From: Glycine soja
Lineage: Eukaryota; Streptophyta; Magnoliopsida; Fabales; Fabaceae
Length of the DNA stretch: 64,000 nucleotides
Direction of reading: 5' to 3'
NCBI RefSeq assembly: GCF_004193775.1
Contig: NC_041003.1
Span: 25,684,713-25,748,712 of the forward strand
The translations under genes and the position numbers were made by a program. Numbering within the stretch: the stretch's first letter is position 1; the number at the start of each line of letters is the position of its first letter. Of this stretch, positions 33,433-46,130 are shown piece by piece. The notes under the pieces were generated by a model. The model did not search any database, was not told where the DNA came from, and was given only the letters and a program-made list of their open reading frames with translations.

Positions 33433-33924
33433 GTGAGTTTGAGTGAGTGAAAGAGAGAGAGACAGAGGGAATGTATCATATCAAGATGATATGACGGATT
33501 AGAAAAGGAAAGAGACCAGCCATGAAACTAAGGCCAGCAGATCCTGTACGTGCTTGTGTGGGACCTATCCCTTGTTTTTCTATTTTTACAGAAAATGAGA
33601 CTAAGACTTTCTTTTTTTCAATAGAACAAAAGGCTCAGCAAAAATAAAGTAAAAAACTGCTTGATTTGGTTTCGTTTTAAAAAAAAAAGCAAAATTACAA
33701 ATTCAGTCTCTCATTTTATTTCCAATTTTAAATTTTGTCTTCCTGTAAATTAATTCACAAATTTTGTCCTCGTATTTATTAAAATCAAGCAAAGTTGGTC
33801 GCTCAGACCATAATTGAACGTTGATCGTTAACAAGTGATGTTGACTAACACATGTCAACGTTTGAGAGACACCTTCAAAACTGAATCTTGGACCACGAAA
33901 GAAGCTAACTTGAATCCTCAACAA

Positions 33925-34215
33925 CCTTGGACACAGCTCGAAGGAACCTGAACTTCTTCTCATGCGGGATCGGGAACCCAATCGACGACTGATGGCAGTG
34001 CGACAAGCGGTGGTACACCCGCCACAAGCGCCTAGCCAACTACAGCATCGGCTTAGGCCGCAATGCCATCGGTGGCCGCGACGGGCGCTACTACGTGGTA
34101 TCAGACCCTAACGACGACCACCTAGTAAACCCCAAACCCGGCCACCCTCCGCCACGCCGTGATCTAGGACAACCCCCTCTGGATCCTTGAATCCTCAAGA
34201 AAACTTTATTCGGTG
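33925..34215 (+). pseudogene. Pectate lyase fragment
   Basis: The plus strand reads SCGIGNPIDD, stop, [40 protein letters not shown] and [10 protein letters not shown]. Then, after a frameshift, TLRHAVI, stop, DNPLWIL. This is the N-terminal signature of plant pectate lyases (CGTGNPIDDCWRC ... NAIGGRDG ... NPKPGTLRHAVIQD). The Cys after NPIDD is a stop and a base is lost or gained after NPKPG. The calcium and catalytic sites lie further on and are absent. It is GC-rich against AT-rich surroundings. Confidence 0.85.
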
Positions 34216-35916
34216 AAGGAGTGAGATAGATTTGATACTCTTCTTCTTAAACCCTCTCGCTAGCGCTAACACTGGTGGGTGATAGGTGTCGAAGATGTAG
34301 CAAAGAGGAAGAGGAAAGAAGGGCTTCTGGGTGTTGGATTCATTGGAGAAAGAAGAGGACAACGATCCACTTGTTGACGACACCCTCCGCACTATCCACT
34401 CGCCACTAACATTGGGGTCACTAGCAATGCCCACGACCTTCTTGCCAACGTCGCAAATCACGCCCTTTCCCTTTTCTTCACCTATAGAAACACAACCAAC
34501 TCCAACTACAAAATGCACACCCAAAAACCAAACAAACATGACAGTGACCTCTTTTTTGGTATTTTCCACATTCTTGATCAAAACACTAAATGATCATCTG
34601 TTTCGCACTATAACTAGCGTTCAACATCGTAAGTCGACTAGCAAGGATCAAAAGATCAATGAACGATAGTCCCTAGACAAAATTAGGGTATGACACCTGC
34701 CATGTAGTCCTAGACAAAAATGTAATGGGTGAGTCTTCCTGCTTCGTCAACCAAACATAGAAAGGCTTAAACAAGTCACACACTCAAACTAACAACCACA
34801 ATGATGTGGTTCTCTACCGAATCTCACACATACCCTAAAATGTTACTTTTTACTATCTCAACATATTTATATCTCACTAGGATTTGATGTTCTTCATCAT
34901 TGTAGGGTTTTGTGGCACATGGTACTAAACAACATCAATTGGCGCATGAGCTAGAGATCTATTCTCGGCTTCAACAAGTCACATAAACAACTGAGGACAC
35001 CATCCTCCTAAACCCCACAGTGCAAAAAATTGCCAATTGACCACCATCTTATGATCATTAAAAAAACTTCCTAGCATGACGCCCCATGCGACTATCTTTT
35101 TGTTGAACTTTTCATATTCCACCCTGTATTCACATCTTCTTACACGTCTCTCATGCACACTTTTTGTACTATAATATAATTTCTTGTCACACTGGTACTT
35201 ATGTGTGAGTCCTTGTGAACTATCACACAAATGGCATGTCTTTCAAGACATACAATACCTACTAAAATGTGGTTCTAGTCAACACCTGGACTCGTGCTCG
35301 CGCCCCTGTAACTACCACACAACAATATCCATCACATAGAATTATAGACTATGGTGGTAAATCAATTGTGTCACACATAATTACCACATGCATTGTAATG
35401 CTCGAGGTCACACCTCTTGGTCTTCAATTAAAATAGAGTACATGAGAATAATAATGGTCTAGGACTCATATTTCCTAAGTCTTCCAAACAATTTCAAACA
35501 TATCATAATTACTCATAACAACAATTAATTCTAGCAATCCAATAGTTAGTAAAAAAAATAGGCAATTTAACACAACAATGTAACAAGCATAAAAACCCTA
35601 ATCCTAAAAAATAGGGCAAGTTCAAGGCTTTGTGAAATTTAGCAAACAATTTTACACACAAATTTTTTTTACATACACTTGAAGATAGTTTTCACAATTT
35701 TCTAACAAGGCATCCTAATCCATTAGCAAAAATCTACAAAAAAAATCCTACAAATCTCACTAGGCAACAAAACAGAGTGTTTGCTAGTTTTGGCATAGTT
35801 CAAAAATGTGTAAATTTCTCCTTCTTCCCAAAACTCATTTGAGTGCTACTTTTTACAGTTTAAAGTTAACAAAAACATGTTTCTAACAGGGTAAAAATTA
35901 TGCAAACAGTCGTTCT
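34216..35916. other. No recognised gene
   Basis: Open frames occur on both strands at 34,195-34,669 (about 110-130 codons), continuing the GC-richer composition of the pectate lyase fragment. I recognise no family. The rest is AT-rich with no clear repeat ends. A gypsy-like LTR start (TGTGACACCCTAAAATTTTG) appears on plus at about 35,925. Confidence 0.35.
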
Positions 35917-36320
35917 CTACCATTTGTGACACCCTAAAATTTTGACTAGTAAGTAGAAACATAAGTGAGGAGGCTCTAAATGAACTATGGCATATGATGA
36001 AAGAGTTGTGAAGGCTTCAAATGGTGTATGCATATAGTCATGCCTCGTCCATTCTGGTGCTTGTACTAAAATAGACTCTCCAGAAATAGGTTCTCCTTGA
36101 ACATCTTCAAAAAAAGGAGATGAAGATTGAGGGCTACCTTTAATGAGTGCCAAAGGAAACCTCTGAGCACTCGTTAAGGGTACCTTATGTTTCACATATC
36201 TTTTGAACCTATCCATATGAATGGGGGATGGAGGTAGATGTTGTTTGGTTGCAGTGTATGGACGCTTACGAAGCGGAGAGACATGAGCATCTTGTGTAGA
36301 CTCACTACCTATTAAGGATT
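35917..36320 (-). other. Unrecognised open frame next to gypsy gag
   Basis: A 99-codon frame (36,216-35,917) starting MDRFKRYVKHKVPL, with FPLALIKGSPQSSSPFFEDV, is open further upstream (SPLRKRPYTATKQHLPP). It may be part of the gypsy element whose gag starts at 36,453, or a separate transposon protein. No motif could be assigned. Confidence 0.3.
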
Positions 36321-37595
36321 GTTTCTTTGGAAGTGATCCAACCCTTGATACTTAGCAGCTCTAGTAGCTTCTCCTCTATTCTGGTTCCCCATAACCTGGG
36401 CTATGGCTTGGAGAGAATTAGTTATCGCATGATTATTCTGTCCAACCATTACTCCTTACGCACACCAGGAAGTGAGAACATGGAAGAAATACACACAAGA
36501 AAAAGAATAAGACGATTTCATATCTATCTCGAGTCCCTACATAAGTTACTCTTGAGAGTTGATGCCTCAAGAAAATACTCCTCTAAAATGGTCCTCCCTT
36601 GAGACATTAACACTCATTTTCAATCCTTTGTATTCTTGACCGCTTGCCATGTCGTCCCATTGCACTTCACAAATTATACAGATGGTCGGCATGATAACTC
36701 ATGACAAGGCATTGAAACTCATGGTATAACATACGTCAGGGATACTAACATGTTATGATTACATCAATCAAATCTCTATCACTCAAGGAAACACAATAAG
36801 GTGAGTAAGTTCCAAATCCAAACAACAAACATCAAGCATTCAACAAGGTACCCAAAGAATGCACAAAGAAACATAGTAGACTCACAACTCATTGGTCGAA
36901 AGGTTCAACCTGCTCTAATACCATTAATGTAATGACCCATCTCGTCGCTACGATATGACTAACTATAAAATGTGACATTTCAATTTTAAGTGAAAGTTCC
37001 ATTAATTTGATTATAAAAATGATGATAAATTTTTCGTGATATACATTCATCAAACAACACACAAACACATGAATAAATATATACATATTTTGCTTTTACT
37101 ACACACAAGCACATGGAAGCAAAATGGTTGTTTTACGCTGCTGGATGTATTTGTAGCCTGCAAGACTCGCCCAAGTGAAATTTTGCTTGTCTGAGCGAGC
37201 TTATCCAACTCAAACTCACCTGAGAATTTTGCTCCAACAAATTTTACTACTTCGCTAAAAATACCATATCTCACACACCATATGTTATTTTGAAAATTGC
37301 AACAGTCAAAGCATGCAGACTTGGGTTGCAAGCCTGCAGTCCAAATTTGAAGGGGATTCAACAATTAACGTATCCAGGATTGTGGTTTTACTAGAACAGA
37401 TTTAGGTAAAACTTGAAATCTCATAATTTCAGCCTAAGTCAATAAAACTCCACATAACTCAACATCCGCATCAAGCAAATAATACATGGCTAATTCACAC
37501 AATACCTCAATTCATCCAAATTAATCAAGTAATCAAATAACACAAGAAAAACATCAAACATATATTTTCAATTATCAAAATTTCAGGGCATTACA
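36320..37595 (-). mobile_element. Ty3/gypsy element: 5' LTR, primer site and gag start
   Basis: On minus the LTR (37,595-36,928, 668 bp) begins TGTAATGCCCTGAAATTTTG and ends GGGTCATTACA, an inverted terminal match. Spacer TTAA and a primer site TGGTATTAGAGCAGG follow. A leader of about 450 bp reaches a gag-like start at 36,453 (MVGQNNHAITNSLQAIAQVM, KYQGLDHFQRNNP). Beyond about 36,320 the frame is lost. No second LTR or pol was recognised. Confidence 0.75.
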
Positions 37596-37683
37596 GATTC
37601 TGGTGACAAATTTAATCCCCCTTTTGTTTGTGACAGGGATATGACCACTAATTTAGAACTCCAGATGACACCATGCTTAAAAG

Positions 37684-38985
37684 ATGTTACCCCTTAGTGA
37701 TTTCCAAATCAGGGTTTTGAATTTTCTTAGAATTTTCCCTTCCCAACTCCATCCAAATGCCTGGGGCTTTATTCTTGCATTTGAGAGGTTATGTGTTCAA
37801 CACTACTTCTTCTTGTCTGTCAATGTATTTCATTATTTCTTTGTTCCCTTGTATATTAAACATCCCTCTGGTTATTCGTGCCTCTCTTTAAAGGGTCATA
37901 GAGATACAACGATTCTTAAAGCTTATGAAGAATCATATACAAGCTTTAAGGAAATGTACTTTTGGGTGAGACATTTTAAGGATTGTTGGGATGACCTATT
38001 TGTTGTTGATAAGAATGAAGGTGACCAATAATTTAAGTCTCATTTTGAACTATACTTGTCCTCCATTCATTATAATAAGTTAGCCTAGTCTTATGGGAAA
38101 CAAGAGGAAGACTTGACTCTAGAAGAGTTTGCTTCTGTGAATTTTTTCATTGAATTAATTAATGAGGTTGGAAAACCCATCCTGTATGAACTGATTTTAT
38201 TAACAACTGATGAAGATTAAAAGTAGGTTCTAGGTGTGTTGGGTATTTGTACTTTACTTTTTGCTTTCAATTTAAATACATATGATGTTAGTAAGCTTTT
38301 TGTTGTTGCAAAAGCATTCATTGGGAAATCAAAGGATAAGCCTTTATTGGTTGCCACTCCTTATGCTGCCACTGAAAATGATAAGAAGACTTTGAATAAG
38401 TCAGAATTGTCCGACAAAGGAAATAGTTTTACCATGGAGACCCACTTTAAGTCTAATCATGACATGCCTCCCCTTCCTCTAAAAAGGCAAAGGGTCATCA
38501 ATTTTGATGATGATGTGGAATTGATTGGCTCTATCTTGGTCTATGTTAAGAAATTTGTTGCTCCTTTTATGTGGATGTCTTCAGGTGAAAAGATTGATCA
38601 TGTCATTTTGTCGAAAAACTAAATTACTATTCAAACGAGTGGCTATGCCAACTTGGATTCTACCATCTTAATCTTGTCAGGGGTAAAGGAGTATCTAACT
38701 CATGTTACTCTAGGGTTCAAAAGCTTTTGGAATTGAAGCAATCCTTGGGTAATGTCAACCCACTAAACCTGATTAAGAAGAAAGATTTTGCCTTAAAGAA
38801 AACTCAGGGTCAAGTTGAGGTATTGACAGAATAGCTTAACAAGCATAAAAGTCGGGCTAAATATTTAGAAACTTATGCACACCGAGGAGAAGAAGAAATC
38901 ATTTGACTTAAGGAGGAAGTTAATCAATTGAAGGAAAAGCTTGTTGATGTAGAAACAGCTAGGGATCAATGGTAAGAGCATTTCA
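37684..38985 (+). pseudogene. Putative gypsy-type transposase_28-like protein, decayed
   Basis: Pieces at 37,684-38,031 and 38,236-38,622 read FQIRVLNFLRIFPSQLHPNA then WGFILAFERLC, which matches the plant PF04195-type pattern (L..lgl.PsQLhPN.W..l.gF..lC). A charged, coiled-coil-like stretch follows (LKEEVNQLKEKLVDVETARD, about 38,910-38,970). Stops at about 38,028, 38,085 and 38,220 break it. The function of this domain is unknown; it is carried by transposons. Confidence 0.6.
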
Positions 38986-39359
38986 AGAAAGTAGTCAAAG
39001 ACTCTTTCAACAATGCCCTGAGACAGGTCGACTTCCTCCATCCTAAAGACAATATTAAAATTCTCTTTGTAATCCTTTTTGTGAGGTTGTTGATGAGTAA
39101 TTTTCTGTTTGGATTGATGGTAAGCTTTGTCCAACTCATTCTAGGGCTCCTGGAACTGTGAATGAAAATTTTGTGGGACAGGAAACTACTAATGTGGATA
39201 CCCCTGATGACACGATGACTAATGGATTTATTAATACCCTGAAGGCTAACATTGATGATAGAGATACAAAAGCTTCTAAACTAATGCAAATCTCGAAGAA
39301 TCTTGAAGGTTGGTATGTTGGTCTTGCATGTATTGGAACGAGTTTGGCTGCTTGTTGAA

Positions 39360-42084
39360 CAATTATTTCTACCTTTAATGTTGGTTTTATCTTTGTTGTT
39401 TATGAATACTTATTTCATTGTCTTTGATATTGTTAATTGTACCAACTCTTAACCATATCTTGTTGATGGCGTGTGTTTTTATTCTCTGCGTAACTACTCT
39501 TATATTGTAGTTGTCATACATTGATGAATGTTTAATTTCCTTGCTTCCTGATTAGTTGCTACAATTGTGTGTATCAATTGGGTTGTATGACTCTTTTTTT
39601 ACGCTTTCCTTGGCCTATAAATGACTACCTCTATTTCATTGTTTACTCAAACTTTTTATTGATTCTTTTTCTATATTAGCTATTCAAAATATCTAGACCA
39701 CCACTTTGGGGCTTTGCTCTTTGTTCTTAATGGTCGAAGATATTTTGATAGTTGATGAAGCTTCTAAGTCAATAAGTTGGTATGTTATTATTGCACTTGA
39801 TTTCAGCATCAGTGTTGTCAAGATATTTTGTGTAGCTAAAAAAAATAGGTTTTTCTCCTCATGGCTTTGATTGGTAGTTGGAGCATTGTCTTGAGGTAAG
39901 CCCTCTGAAGGCACAACTCCATTGGACGCTAGGAGGGTTACATTGATGTGTTGATTTCCATGGTGTGTGCATGTGCCCTTCCCTTATAGTCCAACATGGC
40001 TCTTGCCTCAATTTAAGTCAGCTTTCCATGCCAAGCCACTTCTTTTTGTTTTATTGTCATCAAGAGTTAACTTTCCTTTATTGCAAATATAGGCAGATTC
40101 AATGTAAATTTTGGCCCAAGATGTAATATTGACAATGTTGTTATAAAGAATCTGTTGCTATTGCTGAGGCTTTCTTGTTTTGCATGCTCATCATAACAAA
40201 GATCCACGAACAATTGATCCTTGCATCCTTGAAAGTTGAAGGTCCGGACGAATGACACAATTGTTATTGTGTAGAACACAAGTGTAATTTGTTTTAAGTA
40301 GCATGAATTAGAATGAGAGAGAAGGAGATAGATAGAGTTTTGGATCAAGTATGATTGAGTCTGTAAAAATATGGGAAAGCCCTACATGTTATTATGAGGT
40401 GTCTATTTATAGTGTTATTGTCTTGGCGGTACGAAGCACATGTCTTATTACAAGAATTTGTGTGGACCTTATTTTGTGGGTAATCATAAAGTCATCATAA
40501 GTCAATTGTCACTAAATCATCTTCAATTTATGTTGTTCTTGGACTTGTTGCCGACTTATTATCCTTAAGTTAATCGATAAATGTAAGTTCTATCTCGCGT
40601 GTCCTTGAAATGTAAAATTGATATTTTACTCGAAAAAATTTTAAACTATAAAAGACTTACTTAAAAAAATATTAAAATATAAACATCTAATTAAAAATAA
40701 ATTAATAATACTATATTGATTAACAAATTTATTTTATTTTACTTTTCGTTCAAACTCTTTACCACTATTCCTCTATTAAATTTTATTTTAAGTAATATTT
40801 CTGATACTAAAAAATAATGTTGGTTCTCTTAAAAAATATATAAAGGCTAAAATATTTTTCGAGTCCCTACTAGTATGGAAAAGTTCAAAACAAATCATTG
40901 AAAATTTTGGGTACATTTTTCATCCTCGCAAAATTTAATTGTGTTGTTTTTTGGTATGGAGCTAGGCTTGGGTTATCTGAACCGACGTGGCAATTTATTT
41001 TGACATTTTACAAAAAAAATGTCTCGTTTCTTCTTGTTATTCTTCTTCGACCCCTCTTCAACCTTCTTCTTCTTAAATGCAGCCTTTTCATTTATAGTTC
41101 ACATTGATCTTCTTCAACCTTCTTCTTCATCTTATATCTTCTTCGACCTCTTCATCCAATGGAAAAATCTAGAGCTCGTCAGCGATAAGGTGGTCCAAGT
41201 TCGTTGGTGTCTTCATCTGTGAGGAATGATGAGTGCCTGTGCAAACTATCCACGTTGTTGTTGACTTCAAGGAGTGCCGACAACCCCGAAAGACATTTTT
41301 GGAGATGTCAGAATTGAGCGGTAAGTGCTATAATTGCTGCATTTTTATGTTGTCCATGTCCCTTTTATATGTTCTTCATGATCGTGCAACTTTTTTAGAG
41401 TCCAACTGCGTACAACTTTCTTCTGCAACTTTCTTCTGGTTGGGTTGTTGCTGATCCAAGCCAAGACACATTTAGTAGGACAGAACAATAATTGGAGTAG
41501 CAGTTTGATGAGGCTTAAAGGAAGATTATTAAATTGCAGAAGAAAGTTGTTGGTGAAAGAAGGAATGTGTATTTGTTGATAGGTGTTTCGGTGATGCGTT
41601 TGTCCATGTTAAGAACATTGATTTTCACTTTTCTATTGAAATGTAATTGTTAAATGTAATGGGTTGATGTTGTTGTTAGCAATGAACAAGAATGTAATGG
41701 GTTGATATTGTTGTTAGCAATAAATAAGTTGTTCTTTCATATTAATGGAGTTTTATATACTTATTTTTTTAATTATATAAATTATAACATGGTATTAATT
41801 TAGTTTTACATTAAATCATTTTTAAATACTGAGTAAAGCATTTCTATATAAAAAAAGACAATAAATCATTTATTTGTGTATTGAATGAAATAGTAAAGTT
41901 TGATACTTTGGATATTAATAAGGATAGTCTTTAATAATCGCATAGTATTATAACCATTGTCTAATCAAAAAGCAATAACAAACAATGTTTGGTACTTTGG
42001 ATTCCATCAAAAGACTATATAGAAGATTCTCATTATTTAATTGAACCAAAAAATTTCCTACCCACACAACAAATACATCCAAAA
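39360..42084. other. No recognised gene
   Basis: AT-rich with short open frames. A motif of the type GAGTCCCTACTAGTATGG at about 40,860 resembles dispersed legume repeats. GTAATGGGTTGATGTTGTTG occurs twice, imperfectly, at about 41,658 and 41,695. I see no element ends. Confidence 0.4.
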
Positions 42085-42089
42085 AAATA

Positions 42090-43072
42090 TGACGTAGCTC
42101 CATGTGGAGCTTGTAGGCCTTGGATCTTCTTCATCAATGGAGTCCTTGGCTTCTTGAAGATCATGATAGCGGAATGGAGAAGGAAGAAAGATGATTAGAG
42201 ATGTCACTTCAAGGAGAAGTTGAGTCAAGAAGAAGCTCACCACCATAGGAAGTCATGGATAAGAGCTTGAAGGTATGAGAAGATGAGTGGAGGGAGAGGG
42301 AGAGAAGGAGCACGAAATTTTGTGCTCAAATGTGGTCTGAAATTTGAAGTGTAATTCCCAAATGATCAAAGTTGAAAAAATGCACACACATTACCTCTAT
42401 TTATAGCCTAAGTGTCACACAAAATTGAAGGGAAATTTGAATTTTATTCAAATTTTACTTGAATTTGAAATTGAATTTGTGGAGCCAAATTTTGGAGCCA
42501 AAATTTCACTATTTATGATTAGTGAATTTTAGCTATGGTTCATCCCACTAATCCAAGATCAAATCTAAGATTCTCCACTAAGTGTGCTTAGGTGTCATGA
42601 GGCATGTAAAGCATAAAGGACATGCACAAAGTGTGACTATATGATGTGGCAATGGGGTGTAGCAAGCAAATGCTCATCTCCCCCTCTAAAATTTAATTGG
42701 ATTGGGATTCTCCCAATTCAATTAAATTTATTTTCCAACACACACATCAAATATTCACTTAATGCATGTGAAATTACAAAACTACCCCTAATACAAAAAC
42801 TAGTCTAGGTGCCTTAAAATACAAGGGCTGAAAAATTCTACATTTTTAGGGTACCCTACCTACATTATGGAGCCTTAAATACAAGGCCCAAAAATAATGA
42901 AATCTTAATCTAATATGTACAAGGATAAGTGGGCTCATACTTAGCCCAATCTTCTTACAAGGCCCGAAATTTACCCTAAGACTCATGAAAACCCTAGGGC
43001 CTTTTCTTGCATCTTTGGCCTAATCTTCTTGGATTCTTCTATCTAATGCCCTTGGGGAGTAGGGTTGCATCA
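42090..43072 (-). mobile_element. Solo LTR (gypsy-type family), copy 1
   Basis: 983 bp, flanked by AAATA (42,085-42,089 and 43,073-43,077). On minus it begins TGATGCAACCCTACTCC and ends GGAGCTACGTCA. It is collinear with the solo LTR at 58,190-59,165, and its end matches the gypsy remnant at 11,867. No internal region. It lies just beyond the C-terminal end of the MULE gene, so it may have inserted into the MULE. Confidence 0.85.
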
Positions 43073-43499
43073 AAATACATCCCAAAAAATAGCCACTAGT
43101 ATTGTCCACCACACATCAGCACCCAACTTGATTGCCTTTGACATGTTTTGATCTAGAAATAGCTCATTCCTTCCTTTGTCTTTTTTTGTTCTTTTGATTC
43201 ACAATCTTTGTTAGCAATTGTTCCGGAGTACAATTTGCAAGGAATTCCTTTTCTTTTTTGATGTCTTTCATGCTTGGGGTAAAACAAGCCTTCTCCTTTG
43301 CCTACACGAGTAAACATGTTTAGAATACAAATCTGTAAAAAGTAGAAAAGATTGTAGCAATTTTAACCTTTTGTTTTGGTTTTGGTGCTTTTTTCTAGAC
43401 TTGCTCCTAATCGGGTTAGATGTCCCAACTTGAGATGCCTGTGTTGGAATATCAGATTAAGTTGGAATTGCATATCCAAGTCCTCTCACCACAGATCCA

Positions 43500-43765
43500 T
43501 CATCTGCAACATTGGTTCTTGCTGTTGGAATTTTAGATCCAACAACTTGTGTCTTAGATCCACTAGGTTCAAAAGTGGTTCCTGCTGCTAGAATTTTATA
43601 TCCAACAACTTATGCCTCAATTCCACTAGCTACAAAAGTGGTCCCTGTTGTTGGAATTTCAAATCCAACAGCTTGTGCCTCAAATCCACTAGTTTCGATA
43701 CTATCTACTGCTGTTGGAATTCCAGTTCCAACATCTTGTGCCTCAAATCCATCAACTGCTGCCAT
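43500..43765. repeat. Imperfect tandem repeat in the MULE C-terminal tail
   Basis: Four degenerate units of about 60-70 bp. In the MULE frame (minus) they encode variants of S(G/I)EAQ(A/V)VG(F/Y)(E/K)IPTA plus TTF. Plus-strand units share GTTGGAATTTCAAATCCAAC and TGTGCCTCAAATCCACTAG. Confidence 0.7.
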
Positions 43766-45940
43766 AGGTTGCTCTTTGCAAGTTTGAGTGTTGTGTCCAT
43801 ACTGAAGGCATCTCTTACATTTGTTTTTGGTATTTTCTCTTCTCAGTTTAGTTGGTCTTGTCTCTTCATCTGGCTTTCTTCGTCTTAATTTTTTGGTCTT
43901 CCAGGCCCAATCATGTAGGTCGAATGTAGAATTGGATCAACAATGTCCTTTGGTCATCTATCTTCACCATTTATAGGACTCATTGTGTGACTATAGCACT
44001 TAGCATAGGTATCTCTATGGTAGTAGGCATGAACATAGTCCTCTAGTTTCTCCCTGTTTTGTTGTATAGCAAAAACAACATGCGTACAAGGTATGCCTAC
44101 CGATGTCCACAAATTACAAGAAAAAGTCCTAAATGTTATATTTACAATGAACTTTTCGATAAATAGTCTGTGTAACCTCATACAACATGGATCCAGCACA
44201 TTCAGCAAATCAATTTTTTTTTTATTTTTCAGTCTCGCATTCTAACATTTTCATAGGTCTTGGCATTATCTTACCCTAAAATTTTCAACTTTTCCCTCAT
44301 AACATTAAATCTAGTCATCAAATAAGTTCTAATCCAGTCTAGCATAGCTATTATTGGTTTATCTCTAGCAGGCATAATTACACTATTAAAAGACCCACAC
44401 AAGTTATTCATTACAACATCACACTTGGAGTAAGTAGTAAATACATGCTTACACCATGCCTTTTTGGGAAATTCTTTTGTCAACCAGTCATAAGCCTTGT
44501 TGTTGATCTCTTTGATTTGACTCATTTTCCCTTCATATGCCTCCAAATAAGTTTCTCTTGAAGCAGCCATCACTAAGTCCCTTAGTAAAGCTTCTCCTCC
44601 ATTTTTTTTAAAAATTAGTATACATATGCCTCACACAAAATCTATGTTTAATTCTATCATCCAGTTCATGAAGTGCATTTATATGTCCCTACACAAAACT
44701 ATTTTGCTTGTCACGAATTATACAAATTACATAATCTAACATTACATAATAACATATTAAACCTAATTACCTTTTGCCTATCAGAAATGAAAACCCATTT
44801 GTGGGTTTCAAAATCTCCAACATCAGCCACACAACTCATTTAAGAACCATTTCCAACTCTCTTTGTTCTCAATCTCAACAATAGCAAATGCTAAAGGATA
44901 GTACTGTCATAACTACAAGCATATGTCCTCCACATTGTGTCTTAAGCTGACAACCATCTACTCCAATAAAAGGTCTTCGTCCATCTACTAAACCTCTTTT
45001 GCAAGCATCCATACACATGTAAAAAGACCCAAACCGTGGTGGCAAAGTAGGAACATGTCTGTTCACATGATTCTTAAAGGTGTTGTTTGCATTCTTGGAT
45101 ATAAGTTCACTACTGTAGTGTCTTAGCAATGTGTAGTGTTTAATTGCATCACCTTCATTTTGATGCAATGCTAGTTTCCTAGCAAAAATTGCACAATATG
45201 TGGTTATTCCCACAACATAAGTGGATTTCATCTCCTGCATGATCTGTGGCAATGTGAACCTTTCATATGTTTAGAACTTGTCAAGTAGCACCTTTGCAAC
45301 CCATTTTGGATTGGCATTTTTATTGGAAAAAACTCTGGCACATGTGTGGGTCAATTCCAGTGTTTTTAGTTGAAAGGTAGTGATCTCACCAACCCTAGAT
45401 ACATATTTTGTGAATGGACACTCATTTGTCTTACACACAACCCTAACCTTTGAATGGTCATTTTTGGGAAAGCATACTTGATAACTGTTCAACACAAAAT
45501 ACTCCATCATGCCTTCCTTAAAATCTTTCAAACATCTGACTGCATTGCTAATGTCCACCTGAAAGCCTTGGACATAGTTTCTTTCCTAAACATTGGAAAC
45601 CTTTTTCTAGGCTTTGTAGTGTCATCCTCAAATTCAACATCACTATACAACTCCTCATATTCATAGCCAGTATCCATCCAAATCATGCATCTCCTTAAAA
45701 TTTGTGTAAGGTTCCTCATGGGGTGGGTCAGGAATACTGTCATCATCCATCCAATCTAGGTCTTCATCACACTAACTAGTATTTTCAACAGAAGGATCTT
45801 CATATCCGGAAACCTTTTGTTTTCTTTTGTTACTGACTTTGTTTTTCACTCTAGGCTCATTTTGCTTCCTGGATGGTTCATCATTGTCATCAAATGCCAT
45901 AACATTGTCCCAATTAAACAAATAATTTGTACCATGGTCA

Positions 45941-46130
45941 AACACTACAATTTGTTGGTCCTTGAACAACTTCTCACCCTAGTAAGTTCTCCCCTAACTT
46001 CATCCTCAATAACTTCTTCATAATCACTCACCCCAAACACTACAATTTGTTGGTCATTGAACAACTTCTCACCCTAGTAAGTTCTCCCCTAACTTCATCC
46101 TCAATAACTTCTTCATAATCACTCACCCCA
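45941..46130. repeat. Tandem duplication, 2 x 95 bp, in the MULE N-terminal region
   Basis: 45,941-46,035 and 46,036-46,130 are nearly identical (AACACTACAATTTGTTGGTC; CTTCTTCATAATCACTCACC). 95 is not a multiple of 3, so it shifts the frame. Confidence 0.88.

Noticed and set aside
34195..34669. Overlapping open frames on both strands beside the pectate lyase fragment
   Set aside because: No recognisable family on either strand; probably open by composition. Kept only as an unexplained stretch.
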